64,000 nt of DNA, from contig JAUSLJ010000013.1 in the NCBI GenBank assembly GCA_030646715.1, positions 1-64,000 of the forward strand, written 5' to 3'. The notes beneath the pieces are model-generated. The model saw only the letters and a list, made by a program, of their open reading frames with translations. It did not search any database and was not told the DNA's origin. Shown piece after piece: positions 28,229 to 37,633 of this stretch (position 1 is its first letter; each line of letters opens with the position of its first letter). The position numbers and the translations under genes are program-made. Origin of the DNA: Agitococcus sp. (GTDB lineage Bacteria > Pseudomonadota > Gammaproteobacteria > Pseudomonadales > Moraxellaceae).

Positions 28229-29397
28229 TGAACTGGGAACTAATAACCGATCAACGCCGTTTTGCAGAATTATTACCTTCATGGGCAACGGCAAAGACCA
28301 TTGCCCTTGATACCGAATTTATGCGGGTCAATACCTTTAATCCGCAGTCGGCATTAACGCAATTAAATATTAATAATGCGATTTATTTGGTCGATCCAGT
28401 CGCTTTAGATACTGCCGATATTGGACCGATATTTGCTAACCCTGACAGCCTGAAAATTCTTCATGCCTGTTCTGAAGATATTGAAGTGTTTTTTCATCAA
28501 TATCCCCACCACAAAATGACCAATATTTTTGACACGCAAGTCGGATTGGCTTTTTTGGGTTATGGATTGCAAATTGGTTATCAGCGTGCATTAAAAGATT
28601 ATTTAAATGTTGATATAAGCAAAGCGGAAACCCGTTCTGATTGGTTGGCTCGGCCTTTATCAGCTGATCAATTACGTTATGCGGCCTCCGATGTTGAGCA
28701 TTTACCCAACTTGTATGAATTTGTTGTGGCTCAACTGAAAGAGCGAGATTTATTAGCTTATTGCTTAGAAGATTGTCAGTTGATGCTCAAAGAGGGCGCA
28801 CCTATACCGCCGATGCTGACGATTTATCAGCAGTTTAGTAATGCATGGCAGTTTAATCGTCGTCAATTATCTCTGTTAAAAATGCTAGCGATGTGGCGCG
28901 AAGGTTCGGCTCGTTTACACAATATTCCGCGTACTTTTGTCTTAAAAAACCATACCTTACTGGCAATAGTGCAAGAAGCACCTCAGACTTTAGCGAAGTT
29001 GTCGCGCATTGAAGATTTGCATCCACGCACCTATCAAAAGCATGGTCAAATGATTTTAGAAATCATTAAGCAATCTAATGATAAATCTGACGATCAATGT
29101 CCTCCTTTGTTACCTTTGCCGCTACCGAAACAAGCCAAAAGTCTGTTTGATGAGCTACGGGTGATTGGCGATACCATTGCCAAACAGCATCAAATTCCGT
29201 CCGATGTGTTATTACGCAAACGATGGTTAGATAACTTGGTACTAGGTTACATTGACCAAGGTGAAAGTGCAGAATTGCCTTTGGCTTTACAAGGTTGGCG
29301 TTATGAGATGTTGACCAAGCCATTGCTGGCGGCATTAGCCACAAAAGATGAGCAACTGTTATTATGGCGACGTTATCGCCACCGAGAAAATACATGA
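28228..29397 (+). CDS. rnd: Ribonuclease D
   Basis: The 389-residue 3'-5' exoribonuclease of the DEDDy group helps tRNA 3' maturation. Exonuclease motifs are LDTEFMR (Asp and Glu), LHACSEDIEVFF, and LRYAASDVEHLPNLY with the tyrosine-type site. HRDC-like helices follow in the C-terminal half. The ATG at 28228 overlaps the upstream stop by one base (TGATG). ycgL follows after ten bases, the common gammaproteobacterial order. Confidence 0.94.
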   Translation: MNWELITDQRRFAELLPSWATAKTIALDTEFMRVNTFNPQSALTQLNINNAIYLVDPVALDTADIGPIFANPDSLKILHACSEDIEVFFHQYPHHKMTNIFDTQVGLAFLGYGLQIGYQRALKDYLNVDISKAETRSDWLARPLSADQLRYAASDVEHLPNLYEFVVAQLKERDLLAYCLEDCQLMLKEGAPIPPMLTIYQQFSNAWQFNRRQLSLLKMLAMWREGSARLHNIPRTFVLKNHTLLAIVQEAPQTLAKLSRIEDLHPRTYQKHGQMILEIIKQSNDKSDDQCPPLLPLPLPKQAKSLFDELRVIGDTIAKQHQIPSDVLLRKRWLDNLVLGYIDQGESAELPLALQGWRYEMLTKPLLAALATKDEQLLLWRRYRHRENT

Positions 29398-29407
29398 GAC
29401 AAAGTAC

Positions 29408-29704
29408 ATGAGTGTCAAACCTGAAATTTGTAGCATTTACAAAAGCTCAAAAAGAGATGAAATGTATCTCTATGTGCGTAAAACCGACGGCTTTGCGCGA
29501 GTTCCTGAAGCTTTGGTTGAAATGTTTGGTAAAGCGACATTGTTTGGTACGTTGTTGCTAACGCCAGAGAAAAAACTAGCACGTGCGGATATCGCCTTAG
29601 TGTTGGCCGATTTGGAAGAAAAAGGCTTTTATTTGCAAATGCCGCCGCAACGGGAAAATTATATGTTGGATTTATTTCGCCCTGACGAAAGTAAATATCA
29701 GTAA
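29408..29704 (+). CDS. ycgL: YcgL family protein
   Basis: The 98-residue protein of the YcgL family (small alpha/beta protein of unknown function found next to rnd) has the start CSIYKSSKRDEMYLYVRKTD and an end PPQRENYMLDLF that match the family. The start at 29408 excludes in-frame sequence that belongs to the rnd end. Confidence 0.92.
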   Translation: MSVKPEICSIYKSSKRDEMYLYVRKTDGFARVPEALVEMFGKATLFGTLLLTPEKKLARADIALVLADLEEKGFYLQMPPQRENYMLDLFRPDESKYQ

Positions 29705-29747
29705 TGATTTTTTATCTTGTAAAGGTTTAGACTTTTGATATATAGCT

Positions 29748-29835
29748 CCTCCACCAGATAAGGGGGAGGTTGGGAGGGGGTTAGTTGCCATGACGCAGAA
29801 CCCCACCCTAACCCTCCCCTTGTCAAGGGAGGGGA
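29748..29835. repeat. Palindromic intergenic repeat (CCACCCTAACCCTCCCC type)
   Basis: GGGGGAGGTTGGGAGGGGG pairs with the downstream CCCCACCCTAACCCTCCCC, and outer arms CTCC.../...GGAG extend it. It fills most of the gap between ycgL and the next small membrane-protein gene. Confidence 0.65.
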
Positions 29836-29839
29836 TGTT

Positions 29840-30172
29840 TTGGATTGGATTTATATGTTTGCTTATTTGTTTGCATGGCTGATTTATATTGCTGCATCGT
29901 TAGGCTTGTTGTGGGTTTATAAAAAGGGCATTGCCCATTATTTGCCACAAGCTCTTCAGCCTATATTATTGGTATTAGCGGCTTGTATCTTGTTGACTCC
30001 GTGGCCAATTGATAGCACGACGTGGGTGCCTGCACCTGCGATTGTCGCCACCATGTTTCATGCAATGTCGGGTTTTGGCGTAACGGCCTTAAAAAGTTTA
30101 TTTCCTATTTTAGCGGTTTCCACCATTGCTTGTTTTGCAGCATGGTTTATCAATCGTAAACAATCGACCTAA
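29840..30172 (+). CDS. Small integral membrane protein of unknown function
   Basis: The 110-residue protein has three predicted membrane helices (FAYLFAWLIYIAASLGLLWV, PILLVLAACILLTPWPI and FPILAVSTIACFAAWFI). I do not recognise a functional family. A TTG at 29840 follows GGAGGGG with good spacing; the first ATG is at 29855. It precedes a MoxR-type ATPase gene by 25 bases on the same strand, so the two may be co-transcribed. Confidence 0.65.
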   Translation: MDWIYMFAYLFAWLIYIAASLGLLWVYKKGIAHYLPQALQPILLVLAACILLTPWPIDSTTWVPAPAIVATMFHAMSGFGVTALKSLFPILAVSTIACFAAWFINRKQST

Positions 30173-30197
30173 AACCATTTTTTGAGGGTGAGACTTT

Positions 30198-31037
30198 ATG
30201 CAATTTACTGGTACAGAAGCCTACGTCGCCACAGACGACTTAAAAATGGCTGTTAATGCGTCGATTACGTTACAAAGACCGTTACTGATTAAAGGCGAGC
30301 CAGGTACAGGTAAAACTTTGTTGGCCGAACAAGTTGCCCAATCTTTAGGTTTAAAACTGATTCAATGGCACGTTAAATCGACAACTAAAGCACAACAGGG
30401 TTTATATGAGTACGATGCCGTTTCGCGTTTACGTGATTCACAATTAGGCGACAGCCGTGTTTTTGATATTAAAAATTACATTAAAAAAGGCAAATTATGG
30501 GAAGCCTTTGATAGTGACGAACGTGTGGTGTTATTGATTGATGAAATCGACAAAGCGGATATTGAGTTTCCTAATGACTTGTTGACTGAATTAGACAAAA
30601 TGGAGTTTTTTGTCTACGAAACAGGTGAGACCATTAAAACCAAACATCGGCCAATTATCATTATTACTTCCAATAATGAAAAAGATTTGCCCGATGCTTT
30701 TTTGCGTCGTTGTTTCTTCCATTACATCGTTTTCCCCGATGTCGAGACGATGAAAAAAATCGTCGCCGTGCATTATCCTCATACGAAAAATCAATTGGTA
30801 AAAGACGCATTGGATATCTTTTTTGATATTCGTAAAGTCACTGGCTTAAAAAAACGGCCTTCAACTTCTGAATTGATTGATTGGTTAAAATTGTTAATGT
30901 CGGATGAAATGCCCGATGATGTCTTGCGTAACCGTGATGCTCGCAGTGCAATCCCGCCTTTGCATGGTGCTTTGTTAAAAAATGAGCAAGATGTGCATTT
31001 GTTAGAACGATTGGCGTTTATGACGCGCCGTAGTTAA
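30198..31037 (+). CDS. MoxR-type AAA+ ATPase
   Basis: The 279-residue AAA+ ATPase has Walker A GEPGTGKTLL (about residues 34-43), Walker B VVLLIDEIDKAD, sensor ITSNNEKDLPDAF and the arginine finger FLRRCFFHYI. MoxR ATPases act as chaperones, usually with a von Willebrand A protein encoded next to them. Here the next gene is pyrD and no VWA gene adjoins, so its partner is either elsewhere or lost. Confidence 0.9.
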   Translation: MQFTGTEAYVATDDLKMAVNASITLQRPLLIKGEPGTGKTLLAEQVAQSLGLKLIQWHVKSTTKAQQGLYEYDAVSRLRDSQLGDSRVFDIKNYIKKGKLWEAFDSDERVVLLIDEIDKADIEFPNDLLTELDKMEFFVYETGETIKTKHRPIIIITSNNEKDLPDAFLRRCFFHYIVFPDVETMKKIVAVHYPHTKNQLVKDALDIFFDIRKVTGLKKRPSTSELIDWLKLLMSDEMPDDVLRNRDARSAIPPLHGALLKNEQDVHLLERLAFMTRRS

Positions 31038-31170
31038 GAAAAATTTAGCACCAAGGACGACAATAAAAGTTTGAATGTTCGTCCTTTGTGCGCTATCACC
31101 AAAATCTCCCCCCCAACCACACCTATAAAATGTGTATAATCTCCCACCTTGCGCTTGGCTGGGATTTGTT

Positions 31171-32193
31171 ATGTTTTATTCGCTTATTCGTCAGTTACTG
31201 TTTCGTTTGTCGCCTGAAGCTTCACATCATGCGGCGCTGCGCAGTTTAGCTATTGGCGATTCGCTTGGTTTACTGAAATTATTCTATTCAACACCCAGTC
31301 ATCCCGTGCATTTTATGGGGATCGACTTTCCCAATCCTGTCGGTTTAGCTGCGGGTTTAGACAAAAATGGCGATTATATTGATGCTTTAGCCGCGTTGGG
31401 CTTTGGTTTTATCGAAATAGGAACGGTTACGCCACGTCCACAAGCAGGTAATCCACTGCCGCGTTTATTCCGTATTCCTGAAGCCCAAGCAATTATTAAC
31501 CGTATGGGTTTTAATAATTTAGGCGTCGACCATTTAGTCAGCCAAGTACAACACGCCAAGTTTGATGGAGTCTTGGGCATTAATATTGGCAAAAACGCCG
31601 ATACGCCTGTCGAAAATGCCGCCGATGACTATATCCACTGCTTAGAAAAAGTTTATGAATATGCCGACTATGTGACGGTGAATATTTCTTCGCCTAATAC
31701 TCAAGGTTTGCGCTCCTTACAAACGGGTACGGCTTTTTCTGACTTGTTAAAACAATTGAAAGAGTGCCAAGCGCGTTTAGCTGCTCATTATGGTCATTAT
31801 GTGCCATTAGCAGTAAAAATTGCTCCAGATTTGCAAGACGAAGACATTGAATACATTGCCGAGCAATTGGTGGAACATCGGATTGATGGTGTCATTGCTA
31901 CTAATACCACTATTGGTCGTGCTGGCATTGAAAGCCTGAGCTTAGCTAATGAAGCTGGTGGCCTAAGCGGGAAACCCTTAAAAGCCTTATCCAATTATAC
32001 CTTAGCGCGTTTGTGCCAAGCCTTAAATGGTCGCGTACCTGTTATGGGTGTCGGTGGCATTATGGATGGTGCCAGTGCTGCCGATAAAATTGCCGCAGGT
32101 GCAGGCTTGGTACAAATATATACAGGCTTTATTTATCAAGGGCCTGCTTTAATTAAAGAAGCCGTGCAAGCCATTAAAGCGACGCAACAGTAA
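31171..32193 (+). CDS. pyrD: Dihydroorotate dehydrogenase (quinone), class 2
   Basis: PyrD oxidises dihydroorotate to orotate in pyrimidine synthesis, passing electrons to quinones at the inner membrane. The 340-residue protein has the N-terminal membrane-associating helix ([18 protein letters not shown]) typical of class 2, [18 protein letters not shown], and the catalytic Ser region [15 protein letters not shown]. The C-terminal phosphate-binding [18 protein letters not shown] is intact. TATAAT at 31135-31140 probably serves as its -10 element, so the start is 31171 rather than an upstream GTG. Confidence 0.95.
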   Translation: MFYSLIRQLLFRLSPEASHHAALRSLAIGDSLGLLKLFYSTPSHPVHFMGIDFPNPVGLAAGLDKNGDYIDALAALGFGFIEIGTVTPRPQAGNPLPRLFRIPEAQAIINRMGFNNLGVDHLVSQVQHAKFDGVLGINIGKNADTPVENAADDYIHCLEKVYEYADYVTVNISSPNTQGLRSLQTGTAFSDLLKQLKECQARLAAHYGHYVPLAVKIAPDLQDEDIEYIAEQLVEHRIDGVIATNTTIGRAGIESLSLANEAGGLSGKPLKALSNYTLARLCQALNGRVPVMGVGGIMDGASAADKIAAGAGLVQIYTGFIYQGPALIKEAVQAIKATQQ

Positions 32194-32257
32194 GCGTGAG
32201 TTTATATAGGGCGGCTGAAATGGCCGCAACGACGTTATCTAAGAGATTTTCTGTGTT

Positions 32258-32782
32258 ATGCCGTTAGCTGATGTCATTATTTTGGCCGTGATTGCGCTTT
32301 CCTTATGGAAAGGCTTCACCCGTGGCCTTGTCCGCGAAGCATTAGCGTTAATGGGTTGGGTACTAGGCTTAATTGTCGCCATTAATGGCTATGAGTCCTT
32401 TGCCGCTGTTTTAGCTCCTTTTATTACCACGCCGTCATTACAAAAAGCGGTCGCTTTTTTAGTGTTATGTTTAAGTATGGTGTTATTAAGTTACGCTATC
32501 GCTTTGGTTTTACACAGTTTATTAAAAGCCTTGGCTTTAGGCCCTGCCGATAAATTAATGGGCGCAGGGTTTGGCGCAGCGCGGGGTTTATTAATTGTGT
32601 TATTAGCGATTAACTTAATGGCTCCGTTTCTGAAAAATGACGCATGGTGGCAAGAGGCAACATTTCCTAATGCTTTATTGCCCTTTACGCCCCTTGCTCA
32701 GCAAGTAACGGATGAAGTGAAAAAGCAAGTGCATCATCTACCCAAAGCAACGATTGTTATTCCTAAATCCAGCCAACATTGA
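32258..32782 (+). CDS. cvpA: CvpA family membrane protein
   Basis: The 174-residue inner-membrane protein has four hydrophobic helices and the family start DVIILAVIALSLWKGFTRGLVREAL. CvpA homologues are needed for colicin V production and biofilm or bile resistance in some bacteria; the molecular role is unsettled. It lies eight bases before purF, the classic cvpA-purF arrangement. Confidence 0.93.
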   Translation: MPLADVIILAVIALSLWKGFTRGLVREALALMGWVLGLIVAINGYESFAAVLAPFITTPSLQKAVAFLVLCLSMVLLSYAIALVLHSLLKALALGPADKLMGAGFGAARGLLIVLLAINLMAPFLKNDAWWQEATFPNALLPFTPLAQQVTDEVKKQVHHLPKATIVIPKSSQH

Positions 32783-32790
32783 GGTGAACT

Positions 32791-34314
32791 ATGTGCGGTA
32801 TCGTCGGTATTGCTGGTAAATCTTCTGTCAACCAAGCGTTATATGACGCGTTGACGGTGTTACAACATCGTGGCCAAGATGCTGCGGGCATTGTCACTAT
32901 TCATGATGGTCGTTTATTTTTGCGTAAAGATAACGGCATGGTGCGCGATGTTTTTCATACTCGTCACATGCTTCGTTTGATTGGTAATTTTGGTATTGGC
33001 CATGTGCGTTATCCAACCGCTGGCTCGTCTAGCTCGGCGGAAGCACAGCCTTTTTATGTCAACTCACCCTATGGTGTGACCTTGGCGCATAACGGCAATT
33101 TAACCAATGCCGATGAAATTGCTAAAGATTTATTCCGTAGTGATTTGCGTCATATCAACACAGACTCAGATTCCGAAGTGTTGCTCAATGTTTTTGCTCA
33201 TGAGTTACAAGCCTTAGGCAAATTACAACCAACAGAAAATGATATTTTTCAAGCGGTTAGTGCAGTGCACAAACGCTGTCGCGGTGCTTATGCGGTGGTG
33301 GCGATGGTCACAGGTTATGGCTTACTCGGTTTTAGAGACCCGAACGGTATTCGTCCTGTGATTTATGGCGAACGTGATACACCTGAAGGCAAAGAATATA
33401 TTATCGCCTCTGAGTCGGTGGCAATTACCGCTTTAGGATTTAAAGTCGTGCGTGATTTAGCGCCAGGGGAAGCGATATTTATTAACAATGACGGTCAAAT
33501 GTTTACTCGTCAATGTGCCGAAAACGTCGTTTTTGCGCCCTGTATTTTTGAATATGTGTATTTTGCTCGCCCAGATTCGCGGATAGACAATATCTCCGTT
33601 TATAAGTCTCGTTTACGCATGGGCGAAAAACTGGCGATGAAAATTAAACGTGAATGGGGTGAAAATCACGATATTGATGTCGTTATTCCGATTCCTGATA
33701 CCAGTCGTACTGCCGCGCTCGAATTGGCCAATAAGCTGAACGTGAAATATCGTGAAGGCTTTATGAAAAACCATTACATTGGTCGTACGTTTATTATGCC
33801 CGGCCAAAGCCAGCGTAAAAAATCGGTACGCCAAAAATTAAGTCCTGTGGATTTAGAGTTTCGCGGTAAAAACGTGTTGTTAGTGGATGACTCGATTGTG
33901 CGTGGCACCACCTGCAAAGAGATCATTCAAATGGCGCGTGATGTTGGTGCGCGTAAAGTGTATTTTGCTTCTGCTGCGCCGCCTGTACGTTTTCCGAATG
34001 TCTATGGCATTGATATGCCTGCAAAATCTGAGTTAATTGCTCACGGTCATACCAACGATGAAATCTGCCAATTGATTGGTGCCGATGGTTTAATTTATCA
34101 AGATTTATCAGACTTGATTGCTTCTGCGCGTGAAGGTAATCCTGAAATTGAACAGTTTGATTGTTCGGTATTTGATGGTAAATACATCACGGGTGATATT
34201 GATGATGCCTATTTGGATCGTTTAGCCAAGTCGCGTAGTGATGGTGCTAAACGTAAAGTGCAACAAGTCGAAAATGTCACCATTGAATTATCTAACGTAC
34301 AGGATCAAGACTAA
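32791..34314 (+). CDS. purF: Amidophosphoribosyltransferase
   Basis: PurF makes phosphoribosylamine from PRPP and glutamine, the first step of purine synthesis. The 507-residue protein begins MCGIVGIAG with the glutaminase nucleophile Cys2, has [10 protein letters not shown], and has the PRPP-binding loop [17 protein letters not shown] in the C-terminal half. GAGGTGAACT precedes the start. metZ follows after ten bases. Confidence 0.97.
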   Translation: MCGIVGIAGKSSVNQALYDALTVLQHRGQDAAGIVTIHDGRLFLRKDNGMVRDVFHTRHMLRLIGNFGIGHVRYPTAGSSSSAEAQPFYVNSPYGVTLAHNGNLTNADEIAKDLFRSDLRHINTDSDSEVLLNVFAHELQALGKLQPTENDIFQAVSAVHKRCRGAYAVVAMVTGYGLLGFRDPNGIRPVIYGERDTPEGKEYIIASESVAITALGFKVVRDLAPGEAIFINNDGQMFTRQCAENVVFAPCIFEYVYFARPDSRIDNISVYKSRLRMGEKLAMKIKREWGENHDIDVVIPIPDTSRTAALELANKLNVKYREGFMKNHYIGRTFIMPGQSQRKKSVRQKLSPVDLEFRGKNVLLVDDSIVRGTTCKEIIQMARDVGARKVYFASAAPPVRFPNVYGIDMPAKSELIAHGHTNDEICQLIGADGLIYQDLSDLIASAREGNPEIEQFDCSVFDGKYITGDIDDAYLDRLAKSRSDGAKRKVQQVENVTIELSNVQDQD

Positions 34315-34324
34315 GGAGTCTGTC

Positions 34325-35533
34325 ATGGCCACCGAATTAAACGATGATGTTTGGGCAGAAGTCTCATTTGATACCTTAGCTGTACGTGCAGGCGTTGCGC
34401 GAACGAATGAAGGTGAGCATAGCGAAGCGTTGTTTTTAACTTCATCGTTTGTTTTTGACAGTGCCGCCCACGCAGCGGCACGTTTTGGTGGTACAGAAGC
34501 AGGTAATATTTACTCCCGTTTTACCAATCCTACGGTTCGCACCTTTGAGCAGCGTTTAGCCGCTTTGGAAGGTGGTGAACGTGCCGTTGCCACCAGTTCG
34601 GGCATGGCTGCTATTTTAGCAACAGCACTAGCTTTTTTAGCGGCGGGTGATCATGTCGTTTGTTCGCGCGCTGTGTTTGGCACCACGAATGTGTTGTTTG
34701 AAAAATATCTCAAGAAGTTTGGTGTTACTACAACTTTTGTCTCTTTAACCGATTTAGCAGAATGGCAAGCCGCTATTCAACCAACAACTAAGTTGTTCTT
34801 TTTAGAAACGCCCAGTAATCCGATTTGTGAAGTGGCAGATATTTCCGCATTGGCAGATTTGGCGCATCGTCATGGTATTTTATTGGCAGTTGATAACTGT
34901 TTTTGTACGCCAGCATTGCAAAAGCCACTCGCTTTAGGGGCGGATTTAATTATTCATTCCGCGACTAAATATCTAGATGGTCAAGGTCGTGCTTTAGGTG
35001 GGGCAGTGGTGGGTAGCCATAAACTCCTCGAAGAAGTCTATGGTGTGGTGCGCACGTGTGGCCCTAGTATGAGCGCGTTTAATGCATGGATATTCTTAAA
35101 AGGTTTGGAAACTCTGCGTTTAAGAATGGAAGCTCATTCCGCCAGTGCTTTAGCGTTAGCTGAATGGTTGGTTCAACAGCCACAAGTTGAGCAGGTTAAT
35201 TATTCAGGCTTGCCGAGTCATCCTCAACATCAGTTAGCGGCTAAGCAACAACGCGCTTTTGGTGGTGTGTTGTCATTTGTCGTCAAAGGCGAGCGTGAAG
35301 CGGCTTGGCGTTTTATTGACGGCACAAAAATTATGTCGATTACCGCGAATTTGGGCGATGCCAAAACAACCATTACTCATCCTGCGTCAACGACACATGG
35401 CCGTTTAAGTCCTGAAGCGAAAGCCGCCGCCAGTATCAGCGAAGGATTGATTCGAATTGCGGTCGGTTTAGAAGATATCAATGATCTAAAAGCTGACTGC
35501 TTGCGTGGTTTTGCTAATATGAGCGTTGCGTAA
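34325..35533 (+). CDS. metZ: O-succinylhomoserine sulfhydrylase
   Basis: The 402-residue Cys/Met-metabolism PLP enzyme makes homocysteine from O-succinylhomoserine and sulfide. It has EAGNIYSRFTNPTVRTFEQRLAALEGGE, the cofactor-binding SSGMAAI, and the PLP lysine in HSATKYLDGQGR. The purF-metZ pairing is typical of Pseudomonas and Acinetobacter relatives. AAGGAG lies just before the ATG at 34325; extension into purF is not supported. Confidence 0.93.
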   Translation: MATELNDDVWAEVSFDTLAVRAGVARTNEGEHSEALFLTSSFVFDSAAHAAARFGGTEAGNIYSRFTNPTVRTFEQRLAALEGGERAVATSSGMAAILATALAFLAAGDHVVCSRAVFGTTNVLFEKYLKKFGVTTTFVSLTDLAEWQAAIQPTTKLFFLETPSNPICEVADISALADLAHRHGILLAVDNCFCTPALQKPLALGADLIIHSATKYLDGQGRALGGAVVGSHKLLEEVYGVVRTCGPSMSAFNAWIFLKGLETLRLRMEAHSASALALAEWLVQQPQVEQVNYSGLPSHPQHQLAAKQQRAFGGVLSFVVKGEREAAWRFIDGTKIMSITANLGDAKTTITHPASTTHGRLSPEAKAAASISEGLIRIAVGLEDINDLKADCLRGFANMSVA

Positions 35534-35539
35534 AATCTG

Positions 35540-35613
35540 CAGGGGCAAATAATTATTTGCCCCTGTTATATCCGCTCAGGGAGCGTTTAGACGTTGGCTG
35601 AGCGGAGTCGAAG
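35540..35613. repeat. Palindromic repeats after metZ
   Basis: A perfect 26-bp palindrome (arms CAGGGGCAAATAA / TTATTTGCCCCTG, 35540-35565) is followed by a partial CTGAGCGGAGTCGAAG repeat (35598-35613). The first may end the purF-metZ transcript. The rest of the gap to 35740 shows no gene. Confidence 0.65.
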
Positions 35614-35740
35614 CCTGTCATGCAACGCATCACCCCCATAAAAATAACGAATAAACACTAAAATCTGTCTTTATCAGATTCCCTCTATCGTCTGCCTAGT
35701 GTTATGGTTAGTTATCTTAAAAATAACTAGGTAAGTTGGT

Positions 35741-36658
35741 ATGACTTCAGCTGTTCAGCCCGTTATTACTGCGCTAGGGGCAGTAATTCTAGGTAAAAAT
35801 CAACAACTTAAACTTTCATTGGCCTGCTTATTAGCAAAAGGTCATTTACTGATAGAAGACTTACCAGGGATGGGTAAAACCACTTTGGCTGAAGCCTTGG
35901 CACGAACATTAGGCTTAAGTTATCAGCGCTTGCAATTTACCAGTGATATGTTGCCAGCCGATATTATTGGCGTCTCCATCTTCAATCCCGCAGAGCAACA
36001 ATTCAGCTTTCGTGCTGGGCCAATTTTTACCCAAGTATTACTTGCTGACGAAATTAATCGTACTAGCCCCAAAACCCAAAGTGCGTTATTAGAAGCGATG
36101 GAAGAAGGGCAGGTGACCATTGATGGCCAAACGCGGCCACTGCCTAAGCCTTTTTTTGTCATCGCGACTCAAAATCCTAGCAATCAAATGGGTACATTCC
36201 CGTTACCAGAATCGCAACTTGACCGCTTTTTAATGCGAATTCAATTGGGTTATCCCGACCCGCGTGCCGAGCGTGAGTTGTTAACGGGCACAGACCGACG
36301 CATTATTTTAAGCACCTTACAATCACTAGCTGATGCCGAACGTTTAACCGTTTGGCAGCAGCAAATTGATAAGATTCATCTCAGTGATGCGGTATTAGAT
36401 TATTTACAACGCTTAGTCACCCATACCCGTCAAAGTCGGGACTTTGTTCATGGTTTGTCGCCGCGAGGATTGTTGGCACTGAAACGCGCTACTCAAGCAT
36501 GGGCATTTATTGAAGGGCGTAATTATGCCATTCCTGAAGATGTTCAAGCGGTGTTACCCTCAGTCGCAGAACATCGTTTACGCGGCAGTATCGAAGACCA
36601 AAGTCGTATGCACTCACTCACCAGTCAATTATTAAATGCCGTTGATGTGATTGGATAA
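35741..36658 (+). CDS. MoxR-type AAA+ ATPase of the DUF58/transglutaminase operon
   Basis: This 305-residue AAA+ ATPase has Walker A EDLPGMGKTTLAEALA (about 39-54), Walker B VLLADEINRTSPKTQSALLEAMEE, sensor ATQNPSNQMGTFPLPESQLDRF and a C-terminal lid. It is the first gene of a three-gene unit with a DUF58 and a TgpA-type transglutaminase gene, a widely conserved trio. It probably remodels or activates the membrane partners. Confidence 0.93.
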   Translation: MTSAVQPVITALGAVILGKNQQLKLSLACLLAKGHLLIEDLPGMGKTTLAEALARTLGLSYQRLQFTSDMLPADIIGVSIFNPAEQQFSFRAGPIFTQVLLADEINRTSPKTQSALLEAMEEGQVTIDGQTRPLPKPFFVIATQNPSNQMGTFPLPESQLDRFLMRIQLGYPDPRAERELLTGTDRRIILSTLQSLADAERLTVWQQQIDKIHLSDAVLDYLQRLVTHTRQSRDFVHGLSPRGLLALKRATQAWAFIEGRNYAIPEDVQAVLPSVAEHRLRGSIEDQSRMHSLTSQLLNAVDVIG

Positions 36659-36661
36659 ATC

Positions 36662-37633
36662 ATGATCGTAAAAGAAAGATTCAAGGCGTTTTATCAAGGT
36701 AGATGGCAGCGTTGGTTAAATCGGCGCATCCCCCGTACGCAAGATATTACGTTGAATCAACGTAGGGTCTTTATTTTTTTAACGTCACATGGCGGCATGA
36801 TGTCGTTGTTATTATTGGCTTTATTTATTGCAGGGATTAATTACGCCAATAATTTATTGCTTGGTTTGTGTTTTTTCTTGGGCAGTTTATTTGTCATTAC
36901 TATTCATCATACCTTTGCTAATTTGTCTGGGTTACGCATTACCGTCGTCGGAACTAGTCCTGCATTTGCAGGGGATGTTGCAGGTTTTACCATTCGTGTA
37001 TCAAACCCTAATAATCGTCGATATTTCAGTCTGCTTTTAGAGTGGGATGATGCCGTAGAAAAAATTCCTTTTTTGGACACTACGCATGAAGTGACTTTAT
37101 ATTTACGCAGCCAACAACGAGGCCGATTTCATCCTCCGCGTTTAAAAATGAGTACTATTTATCCTCTAGGTTTATTACGGGCATGGACATGGTTAGATTT
37201 AGATTTAACCGCCATTATTTATCCTAAACCCATTGCCTCCGACATCTTACCCGCAGGCGATGGCGATAACGACGATGCTGAATACAGCCAAAAACGCCGA
37301 CATGGAATTGATGACTTTGAAGGTTTGCGAACCTTTAATGCAGGTGATCCTTTGGCTCATGTTTCTTGGAAACATTTAGCGCGAGGACAAGGTTTATTAG
37401 TCAAAACCTATAGTGAGCCTATTTCGGGTAGTAATGCTTTAGATTATCAAGCGTTTGTTGGCATGGATAAAGAAAATAGACTATCGCGTTTATCGTGGTG
37501 GGTGGTGAAATTAAGTCAACAGCAGCAACCTTTTGCCTTAAAGCTGCCCAATCAAACGATTGCGGTGGCATCAGGTCAAGCGCATCAACAGATCTGTTTA
37601 ACAGCCCTAGCATTGTTTGAGGAAGCAGTATGA
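36662..37633 (+). CDS. DUF58-domain membrane protein
   Basis: The 323-residue protein has two N-terminal membrane helices (GGMMSLLLLALFIAGINYA and LLGLCFFLGSLFVITIH) and the DUF58 signature RRHGIDDFEGLRTFNAGDPL followed by VSWKHLARGQGLLVK. The domain is related to von Willebrand A folds and works with MoxR ATPases. It starts four bases after the MoxR gene and overlaps the transglutaminase gene by four bases. Confidence 0.9.
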   Translation: MIVKERFKAFYQGRWQRWLNRRIPRTQDITLNQRRVFIFLTSHGGMMSLLLLALFIAGINYANNLLLGLCFFLGSLFVITIHHTFANLSGLRITVVGTSPAFAGDVAGFTIRVSNPNNRRYFSLLLEWDDAVEKIPFLDTTHEVTLYLRSQQRGRFHPPRLKMSTIYPLGLLRAWTWLDLDLTAIIYPKPIASDILPAGDGDNDDAEYSQKRRHGIDDFEGLRTFNAGDPLAHVSWKHLARGQGLLVKTYSEPISGSNALDYQAFVGMDKENRLSRLSWWVVKLSQQQQPFALKLPNQTIAVASGQAHQQICLTALALFEEAV

